Origin: Palsa-661 sp035535015
Lineage (GTDB): Bacteria > Actinomycetota > Acidimicrobiia > Acidimicrobiales > UBA8190
DNA length: 64,000 nucleotides
Reading direction: 5' to 3'
NCBI GenBank assembly: GCA_035535015.1
Contig: DATLQU010000036.1
Span: forward strand, 114,537-178,536
Made by a program: the position numbers and the translations under genes. Below are positions 32,844 to 41,914 of this stretch, one piece after another; positions within the stretch are counted from its first letter, which is position 1, and every line of letters begins with the position of its first letter. The notes beneath the pieces are model-generated. The model searched no databases. It saw only the letters and a list, made by a program, of their open reading frames with translations, and was not told the DNA's origin.

Positions 32844-35800
32844 ATGCCCCGGCGGACCGACATCGAGACGATCCTGGTGATCGGCTCGGGCCCCATCGTG
32901 ATCGGCCAGGCGTGTGAATTCGACTACTCGGGGACGCAGGCGTGCCGTGTCCTGCGGGCCGAGGGTTACCGGGTGGTGTTGGCCAACTCGAATCCGGCCA
33001 CCATCATGACCGATCCCGAACTGGCCGACCGCACCTATGTCGAGCCTCTGGACGCCGACACGCTGACGGCCATCGTGGAGCGCGAGCGGCCCGACGCGTT
33101 GCTGCCCACACTGGGGGGACAGACGGGGCTCAACCTGGCCATGGCCCTCGTCGAACGCGGTGTGCTCGACCGCTACGGGGTGGAACTGATCGGTGCCAAT
33201 GCCGAGGCCATCCGCACGGCCGAGGACCGGGACATGTTCAAGTCGGCCATGGAGGGCATCGGGCTCGAGGTGCCGTCCTCGGGCTTCGCCCTGTCCCTCG
33301 ACGAGGCGATGGCCGTGGGGGAGCGGATCGGCTTTCCCCTCATGATCCGCCCGAGCTTCATCCTCGGCGGTGCCGGCACCGGCACGGCCGAGGACCGGCT
33401 GCAGCTGGCCCGGGTGGCCGCCGAAGGACTGGCCGCCAGTCCCATCTCGCAGATCCTCATCGAACGGTCCATCGCCGGGTGGAAGGAGTACGAGCTCGAG
33501 GTCATGCGCGACCGGGTGGACAACTGCGTCGTCGTCTGCTCCATCGAGAATCTCGACCCCATGGGTGTGCACACCGGGGACTCGATCACCGTGGCCCCGG
33601 CCCAGACACTGTCCGACGTGGAGTACCAGGCCATGCGCGACGACGCCTTCGCCTGCATCCGCCGGGTGGGAGTCGAGACCGGTGGCTCGAACATCCAGTT
33701 CGCGGTGGATCCCACGAGCGGCCGGCGTCTCGTCATCGAGATGAACCCCCGGGTGTCGCGCTCCTCGGCGCTGGCCTCGAAGGCCACCGGCTTTCCCATC
33801 GCCAAGATCGCGGCGCGCCTGGCCGTGGGGTACACCCTCGACGAGATCACCAACGACATCACCGGTGCCACCCCGGTCAGCTTCGAGCCGACCATCGATT
33901 ACGTGGTGACGAAGATCCCGCGTTGGGCCTTCGAGAAACTGCCCGGCGTCACCGACCGTCTGGGAACGCGGATGCAGTCGGTCGGGGAGGTGATGGCCAT
34001 CGGTCGGACCTTCCCGGAATCGCTACAGAAGGCCATCCGCTCGCTCGAGCAGGGTCGGAGCGGGCTGAACGCCGACCCGGCGGAGGCCGCCTACGACCTG
34101 ATCGACGACGACGAGCTGGTGGCGCGGTCGTGTGAGCCGACCCCCGAACGGGTCTTCCAGCTGGAGACGGCGCTGCGCCGGGGCATCACGGCCGACACCC
34201 TGGCCGCCGCCACCGGAGTCGATCCCTGGTTCCTCGATCAACTGGCCATGATCACGGCCGCCCGCGGTCACCTCGAAAGGCGGCGGACGCCCGCCGATCT
34301 CGATCGCCGAACGTGGCGCGCCGTCAAGCGCCTGGGCTTCTCCGACGCCCAGATCGCCTACCTTCTGAACAGCCGGCGCCCCGAGGAGACAGCCCCCGAC
34401 GACCGTGGAGAACCGGTGACCGAGAGCGCCGTGCGCGCCGGCCGGCTGGCCGCCGGCGTGCGGGCCACGTTCAAGACCGTCGACACCTGCGGGGCCGAGT
34501 TCGAAGCCCACACCCCGTATCACTACGCCACCTACGAAGACGAGGACGAAGTGCGTCCGGCCACCCGTCCCCGGGTGGTCATCCTCGGTTCGGGTCCGAA
34601 CCGCATCGGCCAGGGGATCGAGTTCGACTACTGCTGCGTCCACGCCTCCATGGCGCTGCGGCAGGCGGGATTCGAGACGGTCATGGTCAACTGCAACCCC
34701 GAGACCGTTTCCACCGACTACGACACCTCGGACCGGCTCTACTTCGAACCGCTCACCGCCGAAGACGTCACCAACGTCCTCGAGGCCGAGATCGCCGCCG
34801 GTTCCGGCCCGGGCGGCGCCCCCGTCGTCGGTGTGATCGTCTCCCTCGGCGGCCAGACTCCTCTCAAGCTGGCCCACGCCATCGATCCCGCCCTCGTCCT
34901 CGGGACGAGCCCGCGGTCGATCGACCTGGCCGAGGATCGCGAGCAGTGGAACGGCTTGTGCGAACAGCTCGGCATCCCGCAGCCGCCCGGGGGGACGGCG
35001 GTGACGGTGGAGGACGCACTGACGGTGGCCCGCAAAGTGGGCTACCCGGTTCTCGTCCGCCCCAGTTACGTGCTCGGGGGCCGGGCCATGGAGATCGTCT
35101 ACGACGACGAGCGGCTCGAGCGGGTGGTGGGGGAGCTCGGCGTGTCGCTGGCGCGCGAGGGCGGTGTCTCGGCCGAGCGGCCCGTCCTGGTGGACCGGTT
35201 CTTGGAAGACGCCGTCGAGGTCGACGTGGACTCGGTCCGCGACCACACCGGCGAGGTCCTCATCGCCGGCGTCATGGAGCACGTAGAGGAGGCCGGCGTG
35301 CATTCGGGCGACTCGGCCTGTGCCCTTCCGCCGCAGACGCTGGGCGACGATGTCGTCGCCGTCCTCGAAGGCCACACCCGGGCCATCGCCGACGCGCTGT
35401 CGGTGGTGGGACTGTTGAACGTCCAGTACGCGGTGAAGGAGGGACAGGTCTTCGTGATCGAAGCCAATCCTCGTGCCTCGCGGACGGTGCCCTTCGTGGC
35501 CAAGGCCACCGGCGTGCCCGTAGCCATGATCGCGGCGCGGGTCATGACCGGCTCGACCCTGGCCGCGCTTCGCACCGAAGGGCTCCTGCGTCCCCCCACG
35601 GGCGGAGGCTGGGTCAGTGTCAAAGAAGCCGTCTTACCCTTCGGCCGCTTTCCCGGTGTGGACACCCTCCTCGGCCCCGAGATGCGGTCGACGGGTGAGG
35701 TGATGGGCGTGGGTACCACCTTCGGACTGGCTTTCGCCAAGAGCCAGATCGCGGTGGGCACGCCGTTGCCGGCCGAGGGCACGGTCTTTCTGTCGTTGGC

Positions 35801-36176
35801 CGACCGCGACAAGGCGGTGGGACTGGAAGCGGCCCGGCGCTTCGCCGCACTCGGTCTCACCCTGGTGGCCACCTCGGGTACGGCGGCGTTCCTCGAGTCC
35901 AACGGTGTACCGGTGGCCACGGTGGTGGCCAAGGTGGGCGAATCGGGAGCGGCCGACGCCGTCGACCTGATCGCCACCGGTCGGGTGCAGTTGGTGGTGA
36001 ACACGCCGCGCGGTCGCGGGCCGCGGGCCGACGGTCTGCACATCCGTTCTGCTGCGCTCGCCCATCTCGTCCCCTGTCTCACCACCGTGGCCGCGGCGCG
36101 CGCCGCCGCCGCCGGTATGGCCGACTGGCGCGATCACGGGATGTCCGTCGTCTCGCTGCAGGAAATGCATCAGTGA
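32844..36176 (+). CDS. carB: Carbamoyl-phosphate synthase large subunit
   Basis: 1110 residues from ATG at 32844; MPRRTDIETILVIGSGPIVI is the standard actinobacterial N-terminus (GTG at 32835 is also in frame). There are two ATP-grasp halves: the first with GQACEFDYSGTQACRVLRAE and MIRPSFILGGAGTG, the second with LGSGPNRIGQGIEFDYCCVH and VRPSYVLGGRAMEIV. A C-terminal allosteric MGS-like domain follows (about 960-1090). It makes carbamoyl phosphate for pyrimidines and arginine. Confidence 0.98.
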   Translation: MPRRTDIETILVIGSGPIVIGQACEFDYSGTQACRVLRAEGYRVVLANSNPATIMTDPELADRTYVEPLDADTLTAIVERERPDALLPTLGGQTGLNLAMALVERGVLDRYGVELIGANAEAIRTAEDRDMFKSAMEGIGLEVPSSGFALSLDEAMAVGERIGFPLMIRPSFILGGAGTGTAEDRLQLARVAAEGLAASPISQILIERSIAGWKEYELEVMRDRVDNCVVVCSIENLDPMGVHTGDSITVAPAQTLSDVEYQAMRDDAFACIRRVGVETGGSNIQFAVDPTSGRRLVIEMNPRVSRSSALASKATGFPIAKIAARLAVGYTLDEITNDITGATPVSFEPTIDYVVTKIPRWAFEKLPGVTDRLGTRMQSVGEVMAIGRTFPESLQKAIRSLEQGRSGLNADPAEAAYDLIDDDELVARSCEPTPERVFQLETALRRGITADTLAAATGVDPWFLDQLAMITAARGHLERRRTPADLDRRTWRAVKRLGFSDAQIAYLLNSRRPEETAPDDRGEPVTESAVRAGRLAAGVRATFKTVDTCGAEFEAHTPYHYATYEDEDEVRPATRPRVVILGSGPNRIGQGIEFDYCCVHASMALRQAGFETVMVNCNPETVSTDYDTSDRLYFEPLTAEDVTNVLEAEIAAGSGPGGAPVVGVIVSLGGQTPLKLAHAIDPALVLGTSPRSIDLAEDREQWNGLCEQLGIPQPPGGTAVTVEDALTVARKVGYPVLVRPSYVLGGRAMEIVYDDERLERVVGELGVSLAREGGVSAERPVLVDRFLEDAVEVDVDSVRDHTGEVLIAGVMEHVEEAGVHSGDSACALPPQTLGDDVVAVLEGHTRAIADALSVVGLLNVQYAVKEGQVFVIEANPRASRTVPFVAKATGVPVAMIAARVMTGSTLAALRTEGLLRPPTGGGWVSVKEAVLPFGRFPGVDTLLGPEMRSTGEVMGVGTTFGLAFAKSQIAVGTPLPAEGTVFLSLADRDKAVGLEAARRFAALGLTLVATSGTAAFLESNGVPVATVVAKVGESGAADAVDLIATGRVQLVVNTPRGRGPRADGLHIRSAALAHLVPCLTTVAAARAAAAGMADWRDHGMSVVSLQEMHQ

Positions 36177-37183
36177 AACTCCTGCCGCTGCGTCACGTCG
36201 ACCTGCGGACGCACGTGGGCTCGGTGGCGCTGCCGAATCCGGTGCTCACGGCGTCGGGTACGGCCGGTCACGGCGCCGAGCTGGGCGCCTACATCGATCT
36301 CGCCTCTCTGGGCGCGGTGGTGGTGAAGTCTTTGGCCGCCGAGCCCTGGGCCGGGAATCCGGCACCGCGTGTGCACGAGACACCGGCCGGCATGCTCAAC
36401 TCCGTCGGCCTCCAGGGTCCCGGCGTCAGTCGTTGGGTGGAACAGGAGCTGCCGGCGCTCGTCAACCGCGGGGCACGGGTGGTGGCCAGCATCTGGGGCC
36501 GGCGGGTGGAGGACTTCGCCCGGGCCGCCGCGCTTCTCACCGGGGCGCCGGGTGTGGTGGCCGTCGAGGTCAATGTGAGCTGTCCGAACCTCGACGACCG
36601 CAGCCGGATGTTCGCCCATTCGGCGGTGGCCACGGCCGACGCCGTGGCCGCCACGGCGGTCTGCGGTCTGCCGCGTTGGGTCAAGCTCAGTGCCAACGTG
36701 GCCGACCTGGTCGACATCGCCGGGGCGGCCATGACCGGCGGGGCGGAGACGCTGGTGCTCATAAACACCCTGCTCGGGATGGCTATCGATCCCCGCCGCG
36801 GCACCTATCGGCTCGGTTCGGGCGCCGGCGGCGGGGGCCTTTCCGGCCCCGCCATCCGACCGGTCGCCGTCCGTGCCGTCCACGACTGCCGGGCCGCTTT
36901 TCCGGCCGTGGGCATCGTCGGGGTCGGCGGTGTGACCCGCGGTGTCGACGCCGTGGAGATGCTCATGGCCGGTGCCGACGCCGTCGAGGTGGGCACGGCG
37001 ACGTTCCGCGAGCCGCGCGCCCCCATCCAGGTTCTGACCGGCCTTCAGCGCTGGTGCCGATGGAACGAGGTCGCACGCGTCCGCAGCATCGTCGGCGTCG
37101 TCCACCGACGTCCGGCCGAGCCTCACCGTGACCGCACGTCACCCGACAGCGCGCCGTCGACCACGGTCGAGGACCATGGCTGA
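36173..37183 (+). CDS. pyrD: Dihydroorotate dehydrogenase, class 1B type
   Basis: 336 residues from GTG at 36173 (GTGA overlap). GNPAPRVHETPAGMLNSVGL and the catalytic Cys in EVNVSCPNLDDRS mark class 1B (NAD-linked). FMN-site blocks are WVKLSANVADLVDIA, LINTLLGMAID and GVGGVTRGVDAVEMLMAGAD. Class 1B enzymes normally work with the Fe-S flavoprotein PyrK, but no pyrK is present in this operon. The C-terminal 40 residues are atypical. Confidence 0.95.
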   Translation: MKLLPLRHVDLRTHVGSVALPNPVLTASGTAGHGAELGAYIDLASLGAVVVKSLAAEPWAGNPAPRVHETPAGMLNSVGLQGPGVSRWVEQELPALVNRGARVVASIWGRRVEDFARAAALLTGAPGVVAVEVNVSCPNLDDRSRMFAHSAVATADAVAATAVCGLPRWVKLSANVADLVDIAGAAMTGGAETLVLINTLLGMAIDPRRGTYRLGSGAGGGGLSGPAIRPVAVRAVHDCRAAFPAVGIVGVGGVTRGVDAVEMLMAGADAVEVGTATFREPRAPIQVLTGLQRWCRWNEVARVRSIVGVVHRRPAEPHRDRTSPDSAPSTTVEDHG

Positions 37184-37877
37184 CGTGGGCGAGCGTCTGG
37201 CCCTGGCGCTCGACATGGACGACCTGGTCGCCGCGTTGCGGCTGGCGCGGCGCGTACGGCCGTGGTTCGGCGTGGCCAAGGTCGGCCTCGAACTCTTCAG
37301 CGCCGAAGGTCCCGAGGCCGTCGTGGCCCTGAAGGCCGAGGGCTACCGGGTCTTTCTCGATCTGAAGCTGCACGACATCCCCACCACCGTGAACCGGGCG
37401 GCGCGGGTGATCGGGGGAATGGGCGTGGCCTACACCACGGTGCACACGGCCGGGGGTGCGGCCATGGTGAGCGCCGCCGTCGAAGGCATGGCCGCGGGCG
37501 CCAGTGCCGCCGGGGTGGCCGCGCCGAGCGTGCTCGGGGTGACGGTTCTGACGAGTGAGGTCGACGCGCCGGCCCACGTGCTTCGCGACCGAGCGGCGCT
37601 GGCCGCCGCCGCCGGATGCGCGGGAGTGGTCTGCGCCGCCACCGATCTGGCCGAGATCCGCCGGGCCTCCTCGGCGCTCATCACGGTGGTGCCCGGCATC
37701 CGACCGGCGGGGGTGGCCGCCGACGACCAGGCCCGGGCCGCCTCCCCGGGTGCCGCCATCGGGGCGGGGGCCGACATTCTGGTGATCGGTCGGGCGGTGT
37801 CGGGGGCCTCCGATCCCGAAGGGGTGGCCGGCGCGATAGCAGAGGAAGTGGGGACGGCTGTCCAGGCACGAGGGTGA
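37176..37877 (+). CDS. pyrF: Orotidine 5'-phosphate decarboxylase
   Basis: 233 residues from ATG at 37176, overlapping pyrD by 8 bases. LALALDMDDLVAALRLA opens the TIM barrel; the catalytic charged tetrad lies in VFLDLKLHDIPTTVNRAARV; VVPGIRPAG and GADILVIGRAVSGA bind phosphate. It is the short type 1 class, not the long mycobacterial type. It completes the route to UMP. Confidence 0.96.
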   Translation: MADVGERLALALDMDDLVAALRLARRVRPWFGVAKVGLELFSAEGPEAVVALKAEGYRVFLDLKLHDIPTTVNRAARVIGGMGVAYTTVHTAGGAAMVSAAVEGMAAGASAAGVAAPSVLGVTVLTSEVDAPAHVLRDRAALAAAAGCAGVVCAATDLAEIRRASSALITVVPGIRPAGVAADDQARAASPGAAIGAGADILVIGRAVSGASDPEGVAGAIAEEVGTAVQARG

Positions 37878-37909
37878 AGCCTGCGCACGACGGCGCTATG
37901 GTGGCCGAC

Positions 37910-38230
37910 ATGCCTCAACCTCCTGCACTCACCCCGGAGCAGCGCCAGGCGGCGCTCGACAAGGCCGCCCGGGTCCGCCGCGAGCGGGCCGAGGTGAAAG
38001 AGAAGCTGAAGATGAAAAGCATCAGCCTGCCCGAGCTTCTCAAGCGGGCGGAAGAGGACGAGACCGTGGGCAAGATGAAAGTGCTCTCGGTGCTCGAGTC
38101 CCTCCCCGGCTTGGGCAAGGTCAAGGCCCGCCGGCTGATGGAGACGGTGGGGATCAGCGAGAGCCGCCGGCTCCAGGGTCTGGGTGTCAACCAGCGCGAG
38201 GCTCTGATCGCCCACATAGGGAACTCCTGA
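37910..38230 (+). CDS. mihF: Actinobacterial integration host factor (mIHF)
   Basis: 106 residues from ATG at 37910 (ATG at 37898 is an alternative). PPALTPEQRQAALDKAARVR, then VKEKLKMKSISLPELLKRAE and LPGLGKVKARRLMETVGI, with a helix-two-turn-helix, are characteristic of mIHF. It is a nucleoid protein essential in mycobacteria. Its usual neighbour gmk starts in its stop codon. Confidence 0.95.
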   Translation: MPQPPALTPEQRQAALDKAARVRRERAEVKEKLKMKSISLPELLKRAEEDETVGKMKVLSVLESLPGLGKVKARRLMETVGISESRRLQGLGVNQREALIAHIGNS

Positions 38231-38802
38231 TCCTCGTCCTTTCGGGGCCGGGCGGGGCGGGGAAGGGCACCGTCGCCGCGCGGCTCATCGAACGCGACCG
38301 CAGGTTGTGGTTGAGCCGGTCATGGACGACGCGGGCCCGGCGACCGGGGGAATCCGACCAGGCCTACGAATTCGTCGACCGCTCCCGGTTCGAGAAGCAC
38401 GCCGCCGACGGAGGATTTCTCGAATGGGCCGAGTTCCTCGGGAACCTCTACGGCACCCCCCATCCGGTGCCCCCTCCGGGACGTGACGTGCTGCTCGAGA
38501 TCGACCTGCAGGGGGCGGCCCAGGTCCGGGCCCGGGATCCCGAGGCGCTGATCGTGCTGTTGCTGCCCCCCTCGCCGGAGATCCAGGCCGAGCGGCTGCG
38601 CAAGCGTGGCGACAACGAGGCCGAGGTGACCCGCCGGCTGGAGACGGGAGCTCGGGAGGAGAAGATCGGCCGGGCGCTCACCGACCATGTGGTGGTGAAC
38701 GAGGACGTCGATCAGGCCGTGGCCGAGGTGGCCGGTATACTGCAGAGCCACCGCCGAGCTGGCCCGGAGTCTCCGGGCCGCGCCCCCCGTGGAGGAGCCT
38801 GA
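38227..38802 (+). CDS. gmk: Guanylate kinase, apparent CTG start
   Basis: 191 residues if read from CTG at 38227, within a CTGA overlapping the mihF stop. The P-loop (LVLSGPGGAGKGTVAARLIE) lies in the first 20 residues, so the first ATG in frame (38305) would lose it. No ATG, GTG or TTG exists in frame between CTG and the P-loop, nor for 120 bases upstream. RSWTTRARRPGESDQAYEF and VLLEIDLQGAAQV confirm the family. It converts GMP to GDP. Confidence 0.92.
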   Translation: MILVLSGPGGAGKGTVAARLIERDRRLWLSRSWTTRARRPGESDQAYEFVDRSRFEKHAADGGFLEWAEFLGNLYGTPHPVPPPGRDVLLEIDLQGAAQVRARDPEALIVLLLPPSPEIQAERLRKRGDNEAEVTRRLETGAREEKIGRALTDHVVVNEDVDQAVAEVAGILQSHRRAGPESPGRAPRGGA

Positions 38803-39287
38803 TGGCCCAACGCCGCAATACCCTCATGGATCCGCCGATCGAGGACCTTCTCGACAAGGTCGACTCGAAGTTCACTCTGGTGGCTCTGTCGGCCAAGCGG
38901 GCCCGGCAGATCAACTCGTACTACAACCAGCTGGGCGAGGGTCTCGGCATGGTGGTACCGCCGCAGGTGACCTCGGTCTCGGGCAAGCCGCTGACCATCG
39001 CCTTCGAGGAGATCTCGGCCGGCAAGGCCACGTACCACCGGTTGGAGCCGGGCGAAGAGGTCGAAGGGCTCGACGGGACGCTCGTGGTCACCGCCGCCGA
39101 GGCCGCCGCCGCCGAGGCCGCCGCCGTTCTGGGGACGGCGTCGACCGAGCCGGTGGACCTGGGGATCCTCGACATCACGCCGGCCGTGGACGCCAGCGCC
39201 GACGACAGCGCCGACGAGAGCAGCGCCACCGACGACAGCACCGCCACCGACGACAGCAGCGCCACCGACGACAGCACCGAGGCGTAG
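38802..39287 (+). CDS. rpoZ: RNA polymerase omega subunit with long acidic tail
   Basis: 161 residues from ATG at 38802 (TGATG overlap with gmk). The omega core is PPIEDLLDKVDSKFTLVALS, AKRARQINSYYNQLGEGLG and KPLTIAFEEISAGK (to about 90). The next 70 residues are an Ala/Glu/Asp/Ser/Thr tail ending in repeated SATDDS units. Typical actinobacterial omega is about 90-110 residues. The tail is disordered by composition and of unknown role. Confidence 0.95.
   Translation: MAQRRNTLMDPPIEDLLDKVDSKFTLVALSAKRARQINSYYNQLGEGLGMVVPPQVTSVSGKPLTIAFEEISAGKATYHRLEPGEEVEGLDGTLVVTAAEAAAAEAAAVLGTASTEPVDLGILDITPAVDASADDSADESSATDDSTATDDSSATDDSTEA
39219..39281 (+). repeat. 18-bp tandem repeat in the rpoZ tail, about 3.5 copies
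   Basis: Units AGC(AGC/ACC)GCCACCGACGAC lie at 39219-39236, 39237-39254 and 39255-39272, with a final partial copy reaching the stop. They encode S(S/T)ATDD. Confidence 0.92.
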
Positions 39288-39334
39288 TCCCCGGCCGGGT
39301 AGGACGGGCGGAGGACCGGGCCCGGGGACCGGGT

Positions 39335-39373
39335 TCGGCGAACAGTGTCGGCGAACGGTGTCGGTGAGCCAGG
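39335..39373 (+). repeat. 13-bp tandem repeat before coaBC
   Basis: TCGGCGAACAGTG (39335-39347), TCGGCGAACGGTG (39348-39360) and a decayed third copy TCGGTGAGCCAGG (39361-39373) end just before the coaBC ribosome site. Confidence 0.85.
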
Positions 39374-39380
39374 GAGCGCC

Positions 39381-40604
39381 ATGAGCACCTCGATCGAGGG
39401 TCGGCGGATCGTTCTGGGGATCACCGGGGGGATCGCCGCCTACAAGGCCGTCGAGGTCTGCCGGCAGTTGGTGGACGCCGGTGCCCACGTGGTGCCGGTG
39501 ATGACCGACGACGCCACCCGCTTCGTGGGTGAGGTGACGTTCTCGGCCCTGGCCTCGGAGCCGGTGAAGCGGAGCCTCTGGAGCGAGGCCGACCCCATCC
39601 CGCACACGCGTCTGGGGCAGACGGCCGAGCTGATCCTGGTGGCCCCGGCCACCGCCCGGTTCCTCGGGTGCTACGCGGCCGGGATCTCCGACGGCCTGCT
39701 CTTGGCCACCGTCCTCGCCAGCCGGGCGCCGGTGATCGTGTGCCCGGCCATGCACAGCGAGATGTGGGAGCACCCCGCCGTCCAGGAGAACCTGGCCACC
39801 CTGGCCCGACGGGGCGTGGTCGTCGTGCCGCCCGGTGACGGCCCGCTGGCCGGGGGCGACGCCGGCCCGGGACGGCTGGCCGAGCCCGGGGAGATCGTGG
39901 CCGTGGCCACGGCCGTGCTCGAGGGGCGGAGACCCCAGACGTCGCTGCCGAGGCTCCGCGATCTGGAGGGCCGGCGGCTGGTGGTGAGTGCCGGTGGCAC
40001 CCGGGAGCCCATCGACCCCGTCCGCTTCATCTCCAACCGGTCCTCGGGAAAACAGGGCCACGCCCTGGCCCGGGCGGCCGCCGACAGAGGCGCCGAGGTC
40101 GTGCTCGTCACCACCACCAACCGGCCGGCTCCGGCCGGGGCCACGGTGGTCCGGGTGGACACCGCCGCGTCCATGGAGGCGGCCATGCTCGAGCATGCGG
40201 CCGGGGCCGACATCGTGATCATGGCCGCCGCCGTGGCCGACTTCCGGCCCAAGCGGCCGGCCGAGACCAAGCTGTCCAAGGCCGACGGGCTGCCCGACAT
40301 CCTGCTCGAGCCCACGCCCGACATCCTGCTCGAGCTGGGCCGACGACGACGGCCGGGCCAGGTGCTGGTGGGCTTCGCCGCCGAGACGGGCGAGGCGGCG
40401 GACCGCGCCGCGGCCAAATTGGCGGCCAAGGGGGTCGACCTGATGGTGGCCAACGACGTCTCGGCCGCCGGGGTCGGTTTCGACCACGACACCAATGCGG
40501 TGACCATCGTGGGCCGGGACGGCAGCCGCCGGGAGGTGGAGCTGTCGTCGAAGCGGCAGGTGGCCGACGCCGTGTTGGACAGTGTGGCCGGGTGCCTTGA
40601 CTAG
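39381..40604 (+). CDS. coaBC: Phosphopantothenoylcysteine decarboxylase / phosphopantothenate-cysteine ligase
   Basis: 407 residues from ATG at 39381 with GGGAG just upstream. The CoaC half has LGITGGIAAYKAVEVCRQL and CPAMHSEMWEHPAVQENL. The CoaB half has SAGGTREPIDPVRFISNRSS, GADIVIMAAAVADFRP and PGQVLVGFAAETG. PDILLE occurs twice around residues 305-317, but the length matches the family. It makes 4'-phosphopantetheine for CoA. Confidence 0.97.
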   Translation: MSTSIEGRRIVLGITGGIAAYKAVEVCRQLVDAGAHVVPVMTDDATRFVGEVTFSALASEPVKRSLWSEADPIPHTRLGQTAELILVAPATARFLGCYAAGISDGLLLATVLASRAPVIVCPAMHSEMWEHPAVQENLATLARRGVVVVPPGDGPLAGGDAGPGRLAEPGEIVAVATAVLEGRRPQTSLPRLRDLEGRRLVVSAGGTREPIDPVRFISNRSSGKQGHALARAAADRGAEVVLVTTTNRPAPAGATVVRVDTAASMEAAMLEHAAGADIVIMAAAVADFRPKRPAETKLSKADGLPDILLEPTPDILLELGRRRRPGQVLVGFAAETGEAADRAAAKLAAKGVDLMVANDVSAAGVGFDHDTNAVTIVGRDGSRREVELSSKRQVADAVLDSVAGCLD

Positions 40605-40676
40605 GGTGATCAGCGGCCCGGGTGCCCCCGGCGTCGTCCCCATCTCCCGCTAGTTCGAGCCCCCGAGGAGCGAGAC

Positions 40677-41873
40677 GTGAGTACGCGGCACACCTTCACA
40701 TCGGAGTCGGTGACCGAGGGTCACCCCGACAAGATGGCGGACCAGATCTCCGACGCCGTCCTCGACGCCGTCATCACCGAGGACACGAGGGCCCGGGTGG
40801 CCTGCGAGACCCTGCTGACCACGGGGCTGGTGGTGGTGGCGGGGGAGATCTCCACCGACTGCTACGTCGACATCCCCACCCTGGTGCGCGAGGTGGTCTG
40901 CGACATCGGGTACGACACCGACGCCCACGGCTTCAACGGCCGGACCTGCGGGGTGATGGTGGCCCTCGACGCGCAGTCTCCCGACATCGCCCAGGGGGTG
41001 ACGGCCGCCCAGGAGCTGCGGACGGGGTCGGGGGGCGAGGACCAGTTGAACGCCCAGGGGGCGGGCGACCAGGGGATGATGTTCGGCTACGCCTGCGACG
41101 AAACGCCCGACCTGATGCCCCTGCCCATCTGGCTGGCCCACCGGTTGGCCCAGCGGCTGGCCCAGGTCCGGCGGGTCGGGGTGCTGCCCTACCTGCGGCC
41201 CGACGGGAAGACCCAGGTGAGCGTGATCTACGAGGACGCCCGGCCCGTGGCCATCGACACCATCCTGATCTCCACCCAGCACGCCCCGGGCGTCGACATC
41301 GAGACCCTGCTGCTGCCGGACCTGCGCGAGCACGTGATCCATCCGCTGCTGCCGTCCGACCTCGACACCGAGAAGCTCCGGGTCCTGGCCAACCCGACGG
41401 GGAAGTTCGAACTGGGCGGGCCCCACGCCGACACCGGGCTGACCGGGCGGAAGATCATCGTCGACACCTACGGGGGGATGGCCCGGCACGGCGGGGGCGC
41501 CTTCTCGGGCAAGGACCCCTCCAAGGTCGACCGGTCGGCCGCCTACGCGGCGCGCTGGGTGGCCAAGCACCTGGTGGCGGCGGGAGCGGCGAGCCGGTGC
41601 GAGGTACAGGTGGCCTACGCCATCGGGGTGGCCCACCCGGTGTCGCTGATGGTGGAGACCTTCGGGACCTCGACCGTCGACCCGGCCGCCATCGAGAAGG
41701 CCGTGCGCGAGGTGTTCGACCTCCGGCCCGCCGCCATCGTCCGTGATCTCGACCTGTTGCGACCCATCTACCGCCGGACCGCTGCCTACGGGCACTTCGG
41801 GCGGACGGACAAGGAATTCACGTGGGAGGCGACGCCGAGACTCGACGAGCTGAAGCGCGCACTCGGGCTGTAG
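40677..41873 (+). CDS. metK: S-adenosylmethionine synthetase
   Basis: 398 residues from GTG at 40677, after GAGGAG. SESVTEGHPDKMADQISDAV, GAGDQGMMFGYACDETP and the phosphate loop GGGAFSGKDPSKVDRSAAY are intact. It makes SAM from methionine and ATP, the cofactor for the radical SAM protein and methyltransferases. No SAM riboswitch is visible in the 72-bp leader. Confidence 0.98.
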   Translation: MSTRHTFTSESVTEGHPDKMADQISDAVLDAVITEDTRARVACETLLTTGLVVVAGEISTDCYVDIPTLVREVVCDIGYDTDAHGFNGRTCGVMVALDAQSPDIAQGVTAAQELRTGSGGEDQLNAQGAGDQGMMFGYACDETPDLMPLPIWLAHRLAQRLAQVRRVGVLPYLRPDGKTQVSVIYEDARPVAIDTILISTQHAPGVDIETLLLPDLREHVIHPLLPSDLDTEKLRVLANPTGKFELGGPHADTGLTGRKIIVDTYGGMARHGGGAFSGKDPSKVDRSAAYAARWVAKHLVAAGAASRCEVQVAYAIGVAHPVSLMVETFGTSTVDPAAIEKAVREVFDLRPAAIVRDLDLLRPIYRRTAAYGHFGRTDKEFTWEATPRLDELKRALGL

Positions 41874-41914
41874 TCAGACCCCTGGTGCCGACCGGGGGCC
41901 AGCGGGGGCGGGCC

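Noticed and set aside
40292..40335. Internal duplication in coaBC (PDILLE twice)
   Set aside because: The protein length across this segment equals that of typical CoaBC, where a similar PTPDIL motif follows; a true insertion is not supported.
40605..40676. SAM riboswitch before metK
   Set aside because: The 72-bp leader shows no conserved core or terminator.
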